From Comamonas sp. JUb58 (GTDB taxonomy: Bacteria > Pseudomonadota > Gammaproteobacteria > Burkholderiales > Burkholderiaceae_C): 64,000 bases of DNA. How positions within the stretch are numbered: position 1 is the first letter of the stretch; every line of letters starts with the position of its first letter. Shown here one piece after another: positions 42,474 through 52,464 of the stretch. The translations under genes and the position numbers were made by a program. Location: positions 186,001 through 250,000 of the forward strand of contig NZ_SOAL01000001.1 in the NCBI RefSeq assembly GCF_004364775.1, written 5' to 3'. The notes below the pieces were generated by a model. The model ran no database searches and was not told the origin of the DNA. It saw only the letters and a program-made list of their open reading frames with translations.

Positions 42474-44249
42474 ATGGCCCTGACCCTGGAACAACTCAAC
42501 CAAGCCACGCCCGATGCGGCGCTGGCCATGCTCGATGGGCTGTACGAGCACTCGCCCTGGATTGCCCAAGCCGCGCTGGCCCAGCGGCCCTTTGCCTCGC
42601 TCGCCCAGCTCAAGCACGCGATGGTGCGCGTGCTGGCGCAGGCGCCGGTCGATGCGCAGCTGGCCTTGATCCGCGCCCACCCCGAGTTGGCGGGCAAGGC
42701 CATGGTGGCCAACACCTTGACAGCAGAGTCCACGTCGGAGCAAAACCGCGCGGGTCTCACCCAGTGCACGCCCGAGGAGTTCGCGCAGATCCAGCAGCTC
42801 AATGCAGACTACAACGCGCGCTTTGGCTTTCCGTTCATCCTGGCCGTGCGTGGGCCACGGGGCCAGGGCCTGGCCAAGCAGGAGATCATCGCCACCTTTG
42901 CGCGGCGCCTGAACCACCACCCCGATTTCGAGCGCGAAGAGGCAATGCGCAACATCCACCGCATTGCCGAGATCCGCCTGAACGACAAGTTCAGCTACGA
43001 GCCGGTGCTGGGCAATGACGTCTGGGACTGGCAGGAGCGCCTGGCCCAGCACAGCGATGAAGGCTTTGCCGAAAAAGGCCAGCTCACCGTCACCTACCTG
43101 ACCGATGCCCACCGCGCCTGCGCCCAGCGCATCAGCCACTGGATGCGCGACAGCGGCTTTGATGAGGTCGAGATCGATGCCGTCGGCAATGTCGTGGGCC
43201 GCTACCGCCCCGCGCAAGAAGGCGGCAAGTACCTGCTCACCGGCAGCCATTACGACACTGTGCGCAACGGCGGCAAGTACGACGGGCGCCTGGGCATCTT
43301 TGTGCCGATGGCCTGTGTGCGTGAGCTGCACCGCGCCGGCAAGCGCATGCCCTTTGGTATCGAAGTGGTGGCCTTTGCCGAAGAAGAAGGCCAGCGCTAC
43401 AAGGCTACCTTCCTGGGTTCGGGCGCGCTGATCGGCCACTTCAACCCGCAGTGGCTGGACCAGGCCGATGCCGATGGCATCACGATGCGCGAAGCCATGC
43501 AGCATGCCGGCCTGTGCATTGACGACATCCCCAAGATCCAGCGTGATGCCTCGCAGTACCTCGGCTTTATCGAGGTCCACATCGAGCAGGGCCCGGTGCT
43601 GACCGAGCTGGACATTCCGCTGGGCATCGTCACCTCGATCAACGGCAGCTCGCGCTTTGTCTGTGAGATGCAAGGCATGGCCAGCCATGCCGGCACCACG
43701 CCGATGGACCGCCGCCGCGACGCCGCCTGCGGCGTGGCCGAGCTGATGCTGTTTGCCGAGCAGCGCGCTGCGCAGGATGGCGATTCCGTCGCCACCGTCG
43801 GCATGCTGGAAGTGCCCAGCGGCTCGATCAACGTCGTGCCCGGCCTGTGCAAGTTCAGCATCGACATGCGCGCCCCCACCGATCCGCAGCGCGACGCGCT
43901 GGTGCGCGATGTGATGGGCCAGCTGGAGGCGATTGCGCAAAAACGCGGCCTGCGCTACCGCGCCGAGCAAACCATGCAAGCCGCAGCTGCCCCCAGCGCC
44001 GCCGCCTGGCAGCAGCGCTGGGAAAAGGCCGTGGCCGCCCAGGGCGTGCCGCTGTTCCGCATGCCCAGCGGCGCCGGCCATGATGCGATGAAGCTGCACG
44101 AGATCATGCCCCAGGCCATGCTCTTTGTGCGCGGCATCAACAGCGGCATCAGCCACAACCCGCTCGAGTCCTCGACCGCCGATGACATGCAGCTGGCGAT
44201 CGACAGCTTCAGCCATGTCCTTCAACAACTAGAAAACGAAACCGTATGA
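42474..44249 (+). CDS. uraD-allC: Fused OHCU decarboxylase / allantoate amidohydrolase
   Basis: 591-residue bifunctional protein. Residues 1-172 form a UraD domain with catalytic HPELAGK (H69) and YNARFGFPFILAVRG; it decarboxylates OHCU to S-allantoin. Residues about 180-591 form an M20-type allantoate amidohydrolase with metal ligands in GSHYDTVRNGGKYDG (H259, D270), AFAEEEGQRY (E303-E305) and VHIEQGPVL, giving ureidoglycolate or ureidoglycine and ammonia. So the steps before and after PuuE sit on one chain. The junction is short (EPVLGNDVWDWQERL) and there is no internal stop or start. Stop overlaps the next gene as ATGA. Confidence 0.94.
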   Translation: MALTLEQLNQATPDAALAMLDGLYEHSPWIAQAALAQRPFASLAQLKHAMVRVLAQAPVDAQLALIRAHPELAGKAMVANTLTAESTSEQNRAGLTQCTPEEFAQIQQLNADYNARFGFPFILAVRGPRGQGLAKQEIIATFARRLNHHPDFEREEAMRNIHRIAEIRLNDKFSYEPVLGNDVWDWQERLAQHSDEGFAEKGQLTVTYLTDAHRACAQRISHWMRDSGFDEVEIDAVGNVVGRYRPAQEGGKYLLTGSHYDTVRNGGKYDGRLGIFVPMACVRELHRAGKRMPFGIEVVAFAEEEGQRYKATFLGSGALIGHFNPQWLDQADADGITMREAMQHAGLCIDDIPKIQRDASQYLGFIEVHIEQGPVLTELDIPLGIVTSINGSSRFVCEMQGMASHAGTTPMDRRRDAACGVAELMLFAEQRAAQDGDSVATVGMLEVPSGSINVVPGLCKFSIDMRAPTDPQRDALVRDVMGQLEAIAQKRGLRYRAEQTMQAAAAPSAAAWQQRWEKAVAAQGVPLFRMPSGAGHDAMKLHEIMPQAMLFVRGINSGISHNPLESSTADDMQLAIDSFSHVLQQLENETV

Positions 44250-45517
44250 CCACGAACAACGCCACCTACGATGCCCTGGACCAGTGGATTGACCAGCACT
44301 TTGACGAGCAGGTGCAGTTCTTTCAGAAGCTGGTGCAAGTCCCCACGGACACGCCACCGGGCGACAACACGCCCCATGCCGAGCGCACCGCCGAGCTGCT
44401 GCAGGCCATGGGCTACACCGCTGAAAAGCATGAAGTGCCCCAGGCCGATGTCGAAGCCTATGGCATGACCTCGATCACCAACCTGATCGTGCGCCGCCCC
44501 TTTGGCGCAGCCGGCTCGGGCCGCACCATTGCGCTCAACGCCCATGGCGATGTGGTGCCGCCCGGCGAGGGCTGGAGCCATGACCCCTATGGCGCCCGCA
44601 TTGTCGACGGCAAGCTCTATGGCCGCGCCGCTGCGGTGAGCAAGTGCGATTTCTCCACCTTCACCTACGCGCTGCGCGCACTGGAGGCCGTGGCCAAGCC
44701 CAGCAAGGGTGCGGTCGAGCTGCACTTTACCTACGACGAAGAGTTTGGCGGCCTGCTGGGCCCTGGCTGGTTGCTGGAAAAAGGCCTGACCAAGCCTGAC
44801 CTGATGGTCGCAGCCGGCTTCAGCTACGAAGTGGTGGTTGCCCACAACGGCTGCCTGCAAATGGAGATCACCGTGCACGGCAAGATGGCCCATGCCGCCG
44901 TGCCCCACACCGGTGTGGATGCGCTGCAGGCCACCGTTGCGATCATGAACGACCTGTATGCGGAAAACACCGCCTACCAAAAGGTCTGCTCCAAGGTCGA
45001 AGGCATCAAGCACCCCTACCTGAACATTGGCCGCATCGAAGGCGGCACCAACACCAATGTGATCCCCGGCAAGGTGCTGCTCAAGATCGACCGCCGCATG
45101 ATCCCCGAGGAAAACCCGGTCGAGGTCGAAGCCCATATCCGCCAGGTGATTGCCAAGGCGGTGGAGCGCTTCAACAGCGAGCGCGGCTACCAGGGTGACG
45201 ACGCCGTACGCATCGACATCAAGCGCCTGCTGCTGGCCAATGCGATGACGCCGCTAGCCGGCAACCAGCCGCTGGTCGATGCCATTCAGACCCATGGCGA
45301 AGCGCTGTTTGGCGAGAAGCCCCCTGCCGTTGGCACGCCGCTGTACACCGATGTGCGCCTGTATGTGGAACGCGGCATTCCTGGCGTCATCTACGGCGCC
45401 GGCCCCCGCACTGTGCTGGAAAGCCATGCCAAACGCGCCGACGAGCGCCTGGACCTGGAAGACCTGCGCCGCGCCACCAAGGTCATCGCCCGCTCGCTGG
45501 TCGATTTGTTGGCCTGA
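44246..45517 (+). CDS. M20-family amidohydrolase/peptidase of the urate operon
   Basis: 423-residue ArgE/DapE-like protein, coupled to the uraD-allC gene by ATGA. The first metal motif is NAHGDVVPPGEGW (H100, D102) and the catalytic glutamate pair is in YDEEFGG (E165, E166). At the place of the usual GRGAxDMKG metal-bridging motif it reads GRAAAVSKCDFS, so the bridging Asp is displaced or missing; D135 may take over. In this operon it might act on ureidoglycolate or another carbamoylated product of allantoate, but this is inference. Not the same as the AllC domain next to it. Confidence 0.85.
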   Translation: MTTNNATYDALDQWIDQHFDEQVQFFQKLVQVPTDTPPGDNTPHAERTAELLQAMGYTAEKHEVPQADVEAYGMTSITNLIVRRPFGAAGSGRTIALNAHGDVVPPGEGWSHDPYGARIVDGKLYGRAAAVSKCDFSTFTYALRALEAVAKPSKGAVELHFTYDEEFGGLLGPGWLLEKGLTKPDLMVAAGFSYEVVVAHNGCLQMEITVHGKMAHAAVPHTGVDALQATVAIMNDLYAENTAYQKVCSKVEGIKHPYLNIGRIEGGTNTNVIPGKVLLKIDRRMIPEENPVEVEAHIRQVIAKAVERFNSERGYQGDDAVRIDIKRLLLANAMTPLAGNQPLVDAIQTHGEALFGEKPPAVGTPLYTDVRLYVERGIPGVIYGAGPRTVLESHAKRADERLDLEDLRRATKVIARSLVDLLA

Positions 45518-45562
45518 TCCAACGCGGCGCGTCCACCGCGCCGCCTCCAACATCCTCTTACC

Positions 45563-45597
45563 AACTGCCCCCTGGCCCAGCGCCCGGGGGCAGTTTT
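45563..45597 (+). terminator. Terminator of the puuE operon
   Basis: AACTGCCCCC...GGGGGCAGTTTT, a 10-base-pair stem with T4, 45 bases past the M20 gene's stop. It separates the catabolic operon from the transporter, which has its own operator. Confidence 0.85.
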
Positions 45598-45703
45598 GCT
45601 TGTACCTGCAGGCTTTGCAGCGGACTGACACTGCATCAACCACTGCGCTTGAAGCCGCTGCAACGGAGGTGCTTGAGGGTAATCAGGGGGGTGATGTCGC
45701 AGC

Positions 45704-45721
45704 GCATGTGTATACACTTTT
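45704..45721. promoter_or_regulatory. Purine-regulon operator before the NCS2 transporter
   Basis: GCATGTGTATACACTTTT: the ten-base core GTGTATACAC and the right TTTT match the palindrome at 40732-40749; the left flank is changed. It lies 68 bases before the transporter's ATG. Confidence 0.75.
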
Positions 45722-45788
45722 TGTATGGATTTCTAAGAAATAACACTGGCTTATTCAGTCAAATTCCCCCGCATGAGGAGTGATAAAG

Positions 45789-47276
45789 ATGCAATCTGAC
45801 AAACACCCCGTCGACCAAGTGCTGCCCCTGGGCCGCCTCACCACCTTGGGCTTGCAGCATGTGCTGGTCATGTACGCGGGGGCCGTGGCGGTGCCGCTGA
45901 TAGTAGGGCGCGCACTCAACCTTGATTCCCACCAGATAGCCAAGCTGATCTCGGCCGATCTCTTCGTCTGCGGTCTGGTGACTCTGATCCAGGCATGGGG
46001 AGCAACCCGCTGGTTTGGCATCAAGCTCCCAGTGATGATGGGCGTGACCTTTGCCAGCGTGGCGCCGATGATCTCGATGGCGCAAACCAATGGCGGCGTC
46101 TATGGCGCAGGTCTGATCTTTGGTTCGGTCATTGGCGCGGGGGTCATATCGATACTGATCTCACCACTGGTCAGCCGCATGCTGCGCTTCTTTCCGCCTG
46201 TAGTTACCGGCACCATCATCACCGTCATCGGCATCAGCCTGATGCGCGTGGGCATCAACTGGATCTTTGGCAATCCGGTCGGCCCCACGGCACCGTCGGT
46301 ACCCAACCCTGAGCATGTCAAATGGCTGCAGAGCGCCCAGGTGGCAGCGGGCGCGCCTGGCTCGGCGCTGCCACCCATTCCCCATGGCCTGGCCATCCTG
46401 CCCTCGGTGCCTAACCCGCGCTATGGTGATCTGAGCGGCGTCGGCATCTCTGCCTTGGTGCTGGTCTCCATCCTGCTGATCACCAAGTTCGCCAAGGGCT
46501 TCATGGCCAATATCGCGGTGCTGGCCGGCATTGTCATTGGTGCCATCGTCGCCTCGGCCATGGGCCTGATGACCTATGAAAAAGTGGCGCATGCCGAGTG
46601 GTTTGACTTTGTCATGCCCTTTGAGATCGCGATGCCGGTGTTCGACCCCATCCTGATCCTGACGATGACCCTGGTGATGATCGTCGTGATGATCGAATCG
46701 GTCGGCATGTTCCTGGCGCTGGGCGACATGACGAACAAGGAAGTCACCCCTGCCGACCTGACCCGGGGCCTGCGCACCGATGGCCTGGGCACTCTGCTCG
46801 GCGGCATCTTCAACACCTTCCCCTACACCAGCTTTTCGCAAAACGTCGGACTGGTGGCGGTCACCGGCATCCAGAGCCGCTTTGTCTGCGTGGCCGGCGG
46901 CTTTATCCTGATCATTCTGGGCGTGCTTCCCAAGCTCGGGGCGCTGGTGGAATCGCTGCCCACCATGGTGCTGGGCGGCGCCGGTCTGGTCATGTTCGGC
47001 ATGGTGGCTGCCACCGGCATCCGCATCCTGTCGAATGTGGATTTCCGCCATAACCGCTACAACGCCATGGTCGTTGCCGTGTCCATCGGCGTGGGCATGA
47101 TTCCGCTGATTGCACCGCAGTTCCGCCAATGGATGCCCCACGCCATCCACCCCTTGATCGAATCTGGCATTCTGCTGGCGTCGATCTGTGCCGTCGTCTT
47201 GAACCTATTTTTCAACGGTGCCAAGCTCGACCAGGCCCAGATCATCAAGGCTGCGCAGCAAGCAGATGCCCACTGA
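45789..47276 (+). CDS. NCS2-family purine (probably urate/xanthine) transporter
   Basis: 495-residue NCS2 (nucleobase:cation symporter 2) permease with about 14 spans. GAGGAG lies 8 bases before the ATG at 45789. The family signature is at QNVGLVAVTGIQSRFVCVAGG, and TLGLQHVLVMYAGAVAVPLI at the N-terminus holds the TM1 histidine important in XanQ/UacT. Context (urate catabolism, shared operator) argues for urate or xanthine import. Confidence 0.93.
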   Translation: MQSDKHPVDQVLPLGRLTTLGLQHVLVMYAGAVAVPLIVGRALNLDSHQIAKLISADLFVCGLVTLIQAWGATRWFGIKLPVMMGVTFASVAPMISMAQTNGGVYGAGLIFGSVIGAGVISILISPLVSRMLRFFPPVVTGTIITVIGISLMRVGINWIFGNPVGPTAPSVPNPEHVKWLQSAQVAAGAPGSALPPIPHGLAILPSVPNPRYGDLSGVGISALVLVSILLITKFAKGFMANIAVLAGIVIGAIVASAMGLMTYEKVAHAEWFDFVMPFEIAMPVFDPILILTMTLVMIVVMIESVGMFLALGDMTNKEVTPADLTRGLRTDGLGTLLGGIFNTFPYTSFSQNVGLVAVTGIQSRFVCVAGGFILIILGVLPKLGALVESLPTMVLGGAGLVMFGMVAATGIRILSNVDFRHNRYNAMVVAVSIGVGMIPLIAPQFRQWMPHAIHPLIESGILLASICAVVLNLFFNGAKLDQAQIIKAAQQADAH

Positions 47277-47306
47277 CAAAATTGCTGCGGTGCAGCATCG
47301 AAACTT

Positions 47307-47334
47307 AGGCCCACTGCCCCATAGGGGTGGGCCT
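47307..47334 (+). terminator. Possible terminator after the NCS2 transporter
   Basis: AGGCCCActGCCCC-ata-GGGGtGGGCCT hairpin 30 bases past the stop; the tail has only a short T3, so strength is uncertain. Confidence 0.5.
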
Positions 47335-47379
47335 GCGCCTTTATCATCAGCTTGGTACACACTGGATTGACTCACTCTT

Positions 47380-49683
47380 ATGGCACAACAACTCTCCGCC
47401 GCCGAACAGGCACTGCGCGAAGCCGCACTCGAATACCATCGCAGCCCCAGCAAGGGCAAGATCTCCGTCACCCCCACCAAGCCGCTGTCCAACCAGCGTG
47501 ACCTGTCGCTGGCCTACTCGCCAGGCGTGGCCTACCCTTGCCTGGACATCGAAGCCGATCCCAGCCTGGCGGCAGACTACACCTCGCGCGGCAACCTGGT
47601 GGGCGTGATCACCAACGGCACCGCCGTGCTGGGCCTGGGCGATATCGGCCCACTGGCCAGCAAGCCGGTGATGGAAGGCAAGGGCTGTTTGTTCAAGAAG
47701 TTCGCCGGCGTCGATGTGTTTGACATCGAGTTGGCCGAGCGCGATCCGGACAAGCTGATCGACATCATCGCCAGCCTCGAACCCACCCTGGGCGGCATCA
47801 ACCTCGAAGACATCAAGGCACCTGAGTGCTTCTACATCGAGCAAGAGCTGTCCAAGCGCATGAACATTCCGGTGTTCCATGACGACCAGCACGGCACGGC
47901 CATCATCTCCAGCGCTGCGCTGCTCAACGGCCTGGAACTGGTCGACAAGCAGATCGGCAACGTCAAGATCGCCGTCTCTGGCGCGGGCGCCGCAGCCATT
48001 GCCTGCGTCGACGTGATGGTGGGCCTGGGCGTCAAGCGCGAGAACATCTTCATGGTGGACTCCAAGGGTGTGATCTACGAAGGCCGCCCTGGCGGCCTGG
48101 ACGCCTCCAAGGCGCGCTATGCCCAAAAGACCGAAGCCCGTACCCTGGCCGACGTGGTCAACGGCGCTGACGTGTTCCTGGGTTGCTCCGCTCCTGGCGT
48201 GCTGACGGCCGACATGGTCAAGACCATGGCCGACAAGCCCATCATCCTGGCGCTGGCCAACCCCGAGCCAGAAATCCGCCCCGAGCTGGCCAAGGCCGTT
48301 CGCCCCGATTGCATCATCGCCACCGGCCGTTCGGACTACCCGAACCAGGTGAACAACGTGCTGTGCTTCCCCTACATCTTCCGTGGCGCACTCGATTGCG
48401 GCGCCAGCAAGATCACCGAAGCGATGAAGCTGGCCTGCGTGCGCGAAATCGCCGCCCTGGCCAAGCAGGACGTGAGCGACGAAGTAGCAGCCGCCTACCA
48501 GGGCAAGGAGCTGAAGTTCGGCCCCGACTACCTGATCCCTACGCCTTTCGACACCCGCCTGATTCTGCGCATTGCGCCCGCCGTGGCCAAGGCTGCACAA
48601 GAATCCGGCGTGGCTGCACGCCCGATTGAAGACATCGAAGCCTACCGTGAGAACCTCACCCGCTTCGTCTACCAAACCAGCATGTTCATGCGCCCGGTTT
48701 TTGCTGCGGCCAAGAGCAATGTGCAACGCGTGGCCTACGCCGAAGGCGAAGACGACCGCGTGCTGCGCGCCGTGCAAGTGGCGGTGGACGACGGCCTGGC
48801 CAAGCCTATCCTGATCGGCCGCCCTGCTGTTATCGAAGCCCGCATTGCCAAGGCTGGCCTGCGCCTACAGCTGGGCAAGGATGTGGACATCGTCAACCCT
48901 GAAGATGACCCCCGCTTCCGCCAGTACTGGGAGGCTTACCACGCACTGATGGGCCGCAATGGCGTGACTCCTGAGGTCGCCAAGTCTGCCGTGCGCCGCT
49001 CCAACACCGTGATCGCCGCACTGATGGTGCACCTGGGCGATGCCGACGCGATGCTGTGTGGCGTGATGGGCCGCTTTGACAAGCACCTGGGCCATATCGA
49101 AGACGTGCTGGGCCACAAGACCGACGCCAACCGTCTGGCCACCGTGAACGCGCTGATGCTGGAAAACCGCACCCTGTTCATCGCGGATACCTACATCAAC
49201 GAAGACCCCACCGCCGAAGAGCTGGCCCAGATCGCCAAGCTCGCCGCGCAAGAGGTGCAGCGCTTTGGCCTGCCGCCCAAGGTGGCCTTCCTGTCGCACA
49301 GCAACTACGGCTCGTCCACCCGCAAGTCGGCGCTCAAGATGCGCGCTGCCCGCGACCTGTTTGCCGCCGCCAACCCCGACATCGAATGCGATGGCGAAAT
49401 GCATGGCGACACCGCGCTGGACGAGAACGTGCGCGAGCGCACCCTCATCGAGTCGAGCCTGACCGGTGAAGCCAATGTGCTGATCTGCCCGAACCTGGAC
49501 GCAGCGAACATTCTGTTCAACGTGCTCAAGACCACGGCATCGCACGGCACCACCATCGGCCCGATCCTGCTGGGCAGCGAGGCACCCGCCCATGTGCTGA
49601 CCCCCTCGTCCACCGTGCGCCGCGTGGTCAACATGACGGCCCTGGTCGCCGCCCAGGCCCAGGCCCGCAAGGAAGGCAAGTAA
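47380..49683 (+). CDS. maeB: NADP-dependent malic enzyme with phosphotransacetylase-like domain
   Basis: 767-residue MaeB-type enzyme that oxidatively decarboxylates malate to pyruvate. The malic enzyme part (residues 1-430) shows [31 protein letters not shown] and the Rossmann motif [14 protein letters not shown]. From about residue 440 it carries a phosphotransacetylase-like regulatory domain ([15 protein letters not shown] ... [14 protein letters not shown]), which in related enzymes binds acetyl-CoA and controls activity. Fits the acetyl-CoA-yielding pathways (malonate, acyl-CoA operons) around it. It has its own strong terminator. Confidence 0.96.
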   Translation: MAQQLSAAEQALREAALEYHRSPSKGKISVTPTKPLSNQRDLSLAYSPGVAYPCLDIEADPSLAADYTSRGNLVGVITNGTAVLGLGDIGPLASKPVMEGKGCLFKKFAGVDVFDIELAERDPDKLIDIIASLEPTLGGINLEDIKAPECFYIEQELSKRMNIPVFHDDQHGTAIISSAALLNGLELVDKQIGNVKIAVSGAGAAAIACVDVMVGLGVKRENIFMVDSKGVIYEGRPGGLDASKARYAQKTEARTLADVVNGADVFLGCSAPGVLTADMVKTMADKPIILALANPEPEIRPELAKAVRPDCIIATGRSDYPNQVNNVLCFPYIFRGALDCGASKITEAMKLACVREIAALAKQDVSDEVAAAYQGKELKFGPDYLIPTPFDTRLILRIAPAVAKAAQESGVAARPIEDIEAYRENLTRFVYQTSMFMRPVFAAAKSNVQRVAYAEGEDDRVLRAVQVAVDDGLAKPILIGRPAVIEARIAKAGLRLQLGKDVDIVNPEDDPRFRQYWEAYHALMGRNGVTPEVAKSAVRRSNTVIAALMVHLGDADAMLCGVMGRFDKHLGHIEDVLGHKTDANRLATVNALMLENRTLFIADTYINEDPTAEELAQIAKLAAQEVQRFGLPPKVAFLSHSNYGSSTRKSALKMRAARDLFAAANPDIECDGEMHGDTALDENVRERTLIESSLTGEANVLICPNLDAANILFNVLKTTASHGTTIGPILLGSEAPAHVLTPSSTVRRVVNMTALVAAQAQARKEGK

Positions 49684-49738
49684 GCCCTGGCGCGGCACCC
49701 GCCGCGCCTTTGCTTGCGCTGCATAGTCCAAAAAAGAT

Positions 49739-49768
49739 AGCCCCAGGCATGGCACCTGGGGCTTTTTT
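49739..49768 (+). terminator. Terminator after maeB
   Basis: AGCCCCAGG-catggca-CCTGGGGCTTTTTT: 9-base-pair stem, T6. On the opposite strand TATCTTTTTT also follows, so it may serve the convergent kinase gene as well. Confidence 0.93.
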
Positions 49769-49795
49769 ACGTCTGCACCGCAGCCCTCGCGCCCC

Positions 49796-51151
49796 TCAGC
49801 CCGCCCCCGTCACCAGCCGGTCAAACAGCTGCGCATCGCCCATCTGGCCGCCTTTGAGCATCAGCTCCAGCCCATCGATGCGCACATCATCGCTGCGCGC
49901 CACGCTCATGGTTACCCCGGGCGCCAAGGTGCTGTGGAAGGCCAGCCCCCACAGCCCCAACGCCTGCGTCGCCAGGCTGGAGGTATCGCCGCCCGCAATG
50001 CCCAGGCGCCGCAAGGGCTGGCCTTGTACTGCCAGCAGGCGCAAGGTCTCGGCCACCAGCTGCGCGCTGCGCTGTGCCACCGCTGCTGTCGTGGCCGCGT
50101 CCACCGCTTGGTTGGGCCGGCTGGTATGCGCCAGCATATGGTGCCCATCGTGCAGCCCCTGGGCCAGCTGGGACGCACAGGCGGGCAGATAGCCCTCCTC
50201 GGCCAACAGCCGGCCCACATCCACCTCCCTCTTGTCAAACTGCTGGCTGGCCGCAATCTGCTGGCTGGAGACCGGCGACAGGCTGCCCACCAGCACCAGC
50301 ACCGGGCCCTGCGCAGGCGCCAGCGGTTCCGCCACTGGCAGCGCTCCCAATAACCCCAGTTGGCGCCATCCTGCTATCAGGCACTGCTCCACGCCGCTGG
50401 GCCCCACGGCCAGCAAGGGCGACTGCTGCACGCGCGCCCACAGCAGCGCGCCAATCTGCGGCAGCTGGGCTTCATGCACCAGGTCGATCAGCAAGGCATC
50501 TGGCACAGGGCCTGCGCCTTCTTGCGCCTGCATCCAGCGCAGCAGCACCTCGGTATCGGCACCCGCCAGCTCCAGCTGCCGCGTACTCAGCAGCCGAATA
50601 TCGGCCAGCCCCTGCTTGGCCAGGTGCAGGCGCAGGTCAGCCTCGTCCATGGGGGTGACAGGGTGCTGCCGCATGGTGGGATGGCGGTCAAGGCGCTGCA
50701 CCGCGCCGCCCGGCCCCGCCTGTGCAAACAGGTTGCCAAAGGCGCAGAAGCGCCCGATATTGGGCTGGCCGCCAACGATCACCGCTGGTGATGCAGGCGC
50801 CACCTTGCGCAAGGCCGCCACGGCCGCGCCAATGCTGCCCACATGCGGAGCGCTGTCAAAGGTGGAGCAGCATTTGTAGTGCAGCAGTGGCGCGCCGCTG
50901 GCGGCCATGAACTGCGCCACCGGCGCCAGCACCTCGGCCATTGCGGCCGGCGGCAGGCTGCGGGCGGCACCGGCAATGCCAATGGCCTGCAAGGGCCCAG
51001 CCTTGGCCCGCTGCGCTTCGGTCGGCACATCCAGAAAAAGCAGGGAGCGCAGGCCCGCCTGCGCCACCGTGGCCAGGGTGTCGGTCGCACCGGTAAAGTC
51101 ATCGCCATACCAGACGACGGCGGGCTGGCCGCGCAGCAAGGTGTCCAGCAT
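49796..51151 (-). CDS. DUF1537 four-carbon/branched acid-sugar kinase
   Basis: 451-residue kinase of the OtnK/DtnK/OiaK (DUF1537) family, which phosphorylates threonate, erythronate, oxo-tetronates or 3-oxo-isoapionate with ATP. N-terminal substrate domain: WYGDDFTGATDTLA and HYKCCSTFDSAPHVGSIG; C-terminal nucleotide domain: VLVGSLSPVSSQQ and LGIAGGDTSSLATQALG. It starts 5 bases after the RuBisCO-like gene's stop, so they are one operon, and the known pairing of these two families (OiaK with OiaX) suggests they act in sequence. The substrate is open. Confidence 0.9.
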   Translation of the reverse strand: MLDTLLRGQPAVVWYGDDFTGATDTLATVAQAGLRSLLFLDVPTEAQRAKAGPLQAIGIAGAARSLPPAAMAEVLAPVAQFMAASGAPLLHYKCCSTFDSAPHVGSIGAAVAALRKVAPASPAVIVGGQPNIGRFCAFGNLFAQAGPGGAVQRLDRHPTMRQHPVTPMDEADLRLHLAKQGLADIRLLSTRQLELAGADTEVLLRWMQAQEGAGPVPDALLIDLVHEAQLPQIGALLWARVQQSPLLAVGPSGVEQCLIAGWRQLGLLGALPVAEPLAPAQGPVLVLVGSLSPVSSQQIAASQQFDKREVDVGRLLAEEGYLPACASQLAQGLHDGHHMLAHTSRPNQAVDAATTAAVAQRSAQLVAETLRLLAVQGQPLRRLGIAGGDTSSLATQALGLWGLAFHSTLAPGVTMSVARSDDVRIDGLELMLKGGQMGDAQLFDRLVTGAG

Positions 51152-51156
51152 GTCGC

Positions 51157-52434
51157 CTATCCGCGCTTGCCAAAAAACTGCAGCGCGCGCGCCAGCTCCG
51201 GCGCATGCCAGGCATAGTCGTCCAGGCTGCTGCCTTCGCGCACGGCAGCCCAGGCCTGGCGAATGCTCACTACGCCGGCAGCCGGACCATCGGGGTGGGC
51301 CAGAATGCCGCCGCCCGACATGAACAGCAGGTCATCGCTCTGCAGCGCCGCCCAGGTCGCAGGCACCGTGCCGGCCCACTGGCCCGATGAGAAGGCCGGC
51401 AGCACGCGGTCATCCTGCGCGGCAGACAGGCGCCGCTGGCAGTCCTGCGCGGATTCCACCACCTCGGCATCGGGCTGGGCAAACTTGCCCTGCAGGCCAT
51501 GCACATGCACATGGTCCACCCCGGCCAGGCGCCACAGGGTGTGGTAGGCCTGGTAGCCCATGCCCAGCATCGGGTCGCGCGACAGCGCGCCATAGCCATT
51601 GCGGTGCGCATGCAGCGCCAACGGCGTGTGGCGGCGCAGGCTCTGGATGCCCGACAGCCCGCACCAGTTGATGCTGGCCATCACGCAGCTGCCGCCCTCC
51701 TGCTGCACCAGATCGGCATGGCGCAGCATGGCGCTGGTCTCATCCGTGATGTTGAAGGCCACCATCACCCATTTTCCGGTGCGCTCCCGGTGCTCGCGGA
51801 TCACGCGCATCACCGCCGGAATGCGCTCCTGCAGCGGTGCATGCGCCGGGTTGGCCGATACCTCGTCGTCCTTGATAAAGTCCACGCCCGCATCGCAGAG
51901 CTGCCGCACCAAGTCGGCCGTCTGCTGGGCAGACAGGCCCACATTGGGCTTGATGATGGTGCCGACCATCGCGCCCGCGCTGGCCCCAATGCTGCGCCGC
52001 GTGCCGGCCACGCCCAGGGTCGGCAGATCGAACTGGTCGCGGTAGTCCGGCGGTAGGTCCAGGCTTTCCAGCCGCAGGCCCGATACTTCTCCCAGGTCAT
52101 ACAGATTGCCGCTGACGGTGGCCGCCAAGGTGGGCAGGTTGGCACCCACATTGGCAATGGGGAAGGCAATGCGCACACGCGCACGCTGCCAGTTCGCGCC
52201 CGCGCCATAGCCTTGGCGCTCCAGCCAAGCATTGGGCAGGCTGGGCCGCTCCACCGTGCCCAGGTGCTGCACCTGCAGCACCTGGGCACGCGCGCGCGCC
52301 CGCAGGTCATCGGTCTCGCCCGCCACGCGCGTAAAGGTGCCGCAGGATTGCTCGCCGGCCATCACCTCGGCCACGGCCTCGGGCGCCAGTGGCGTCTCGA
52401 TCAGGTAGCTGGCTTCAAAATGGGTAGATTTCAT
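51157..52434 (-). CDS. RuBisCO-like protein (form IV), probable acid-sugar phosphate decarboxylase/isomerase
   Basis: 425-residue RuBisCO large-chain homologue. Residues aligned with the active site are kept in part: K162 in GTIIKPNVGL, the carbamylation/metal triad K188, D190, E191 in DFIKDDE, H275 in ALHAHRNG, and loop-6 K317 in GLQGKF. The RuBisCO signature KPKLG is changed to KPNVG, and gaps in the N-domain exclude carbon fixation. RLPs next to DUF1537 kinases act on 3-oxo-isoapionate 4-phosphate in apionate breakdown (family knowledge). Others are methionine-salvage enolases, for which no other gene is here. Confidence 0.92.
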   Translation of the reverse strand: MKSTHFEASYLIETPLAPEAVAEVMAGEQSCGTFTRVAGETDDLRARARAQVLQVQHLGTVERPSLPNAWLERQGYGAGANWQRARVRIAFPIANVGANLPTLAATVSGNLYDLGEVSGLRLESLDLPPDYRDQFDLPTLGVAGTRRSIGASAGAMVGTIIKPNVGLSAQQTADLVRQLCDAGVDFIKDDEVSANPAHAPLQERIPAVMRVIREHRERTGKWVMVAFNITDETSAMLRHADLVQQEGGSCVMASINWCGLSGIQSLRRHTPLALHAHRNGYGALSRDPMLGMGYQAYHTLWRLAGVDHVHVHGLQGKFAQPDAEVVESAQDCQRRLSAAQDDRVLPAFSSGQWAGTVPATWAALQSDDLLFMSGGGILAHPDGPAAGVVSIRQAWAAVREGSSLDDYAWHAPELARALQFFGKRG

Positions 52435-52464
52435 CGCATTTCCAGGCCCAGGGCGGGCCGGCCA

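Noticed and set aside
46100..47150. Minus-strand frame opposite the NCS2 transporter
   Set aside because: His/Gln/Asp-rich shadow; the plus strand carries the NCS2 signature, ribosome site and operator.
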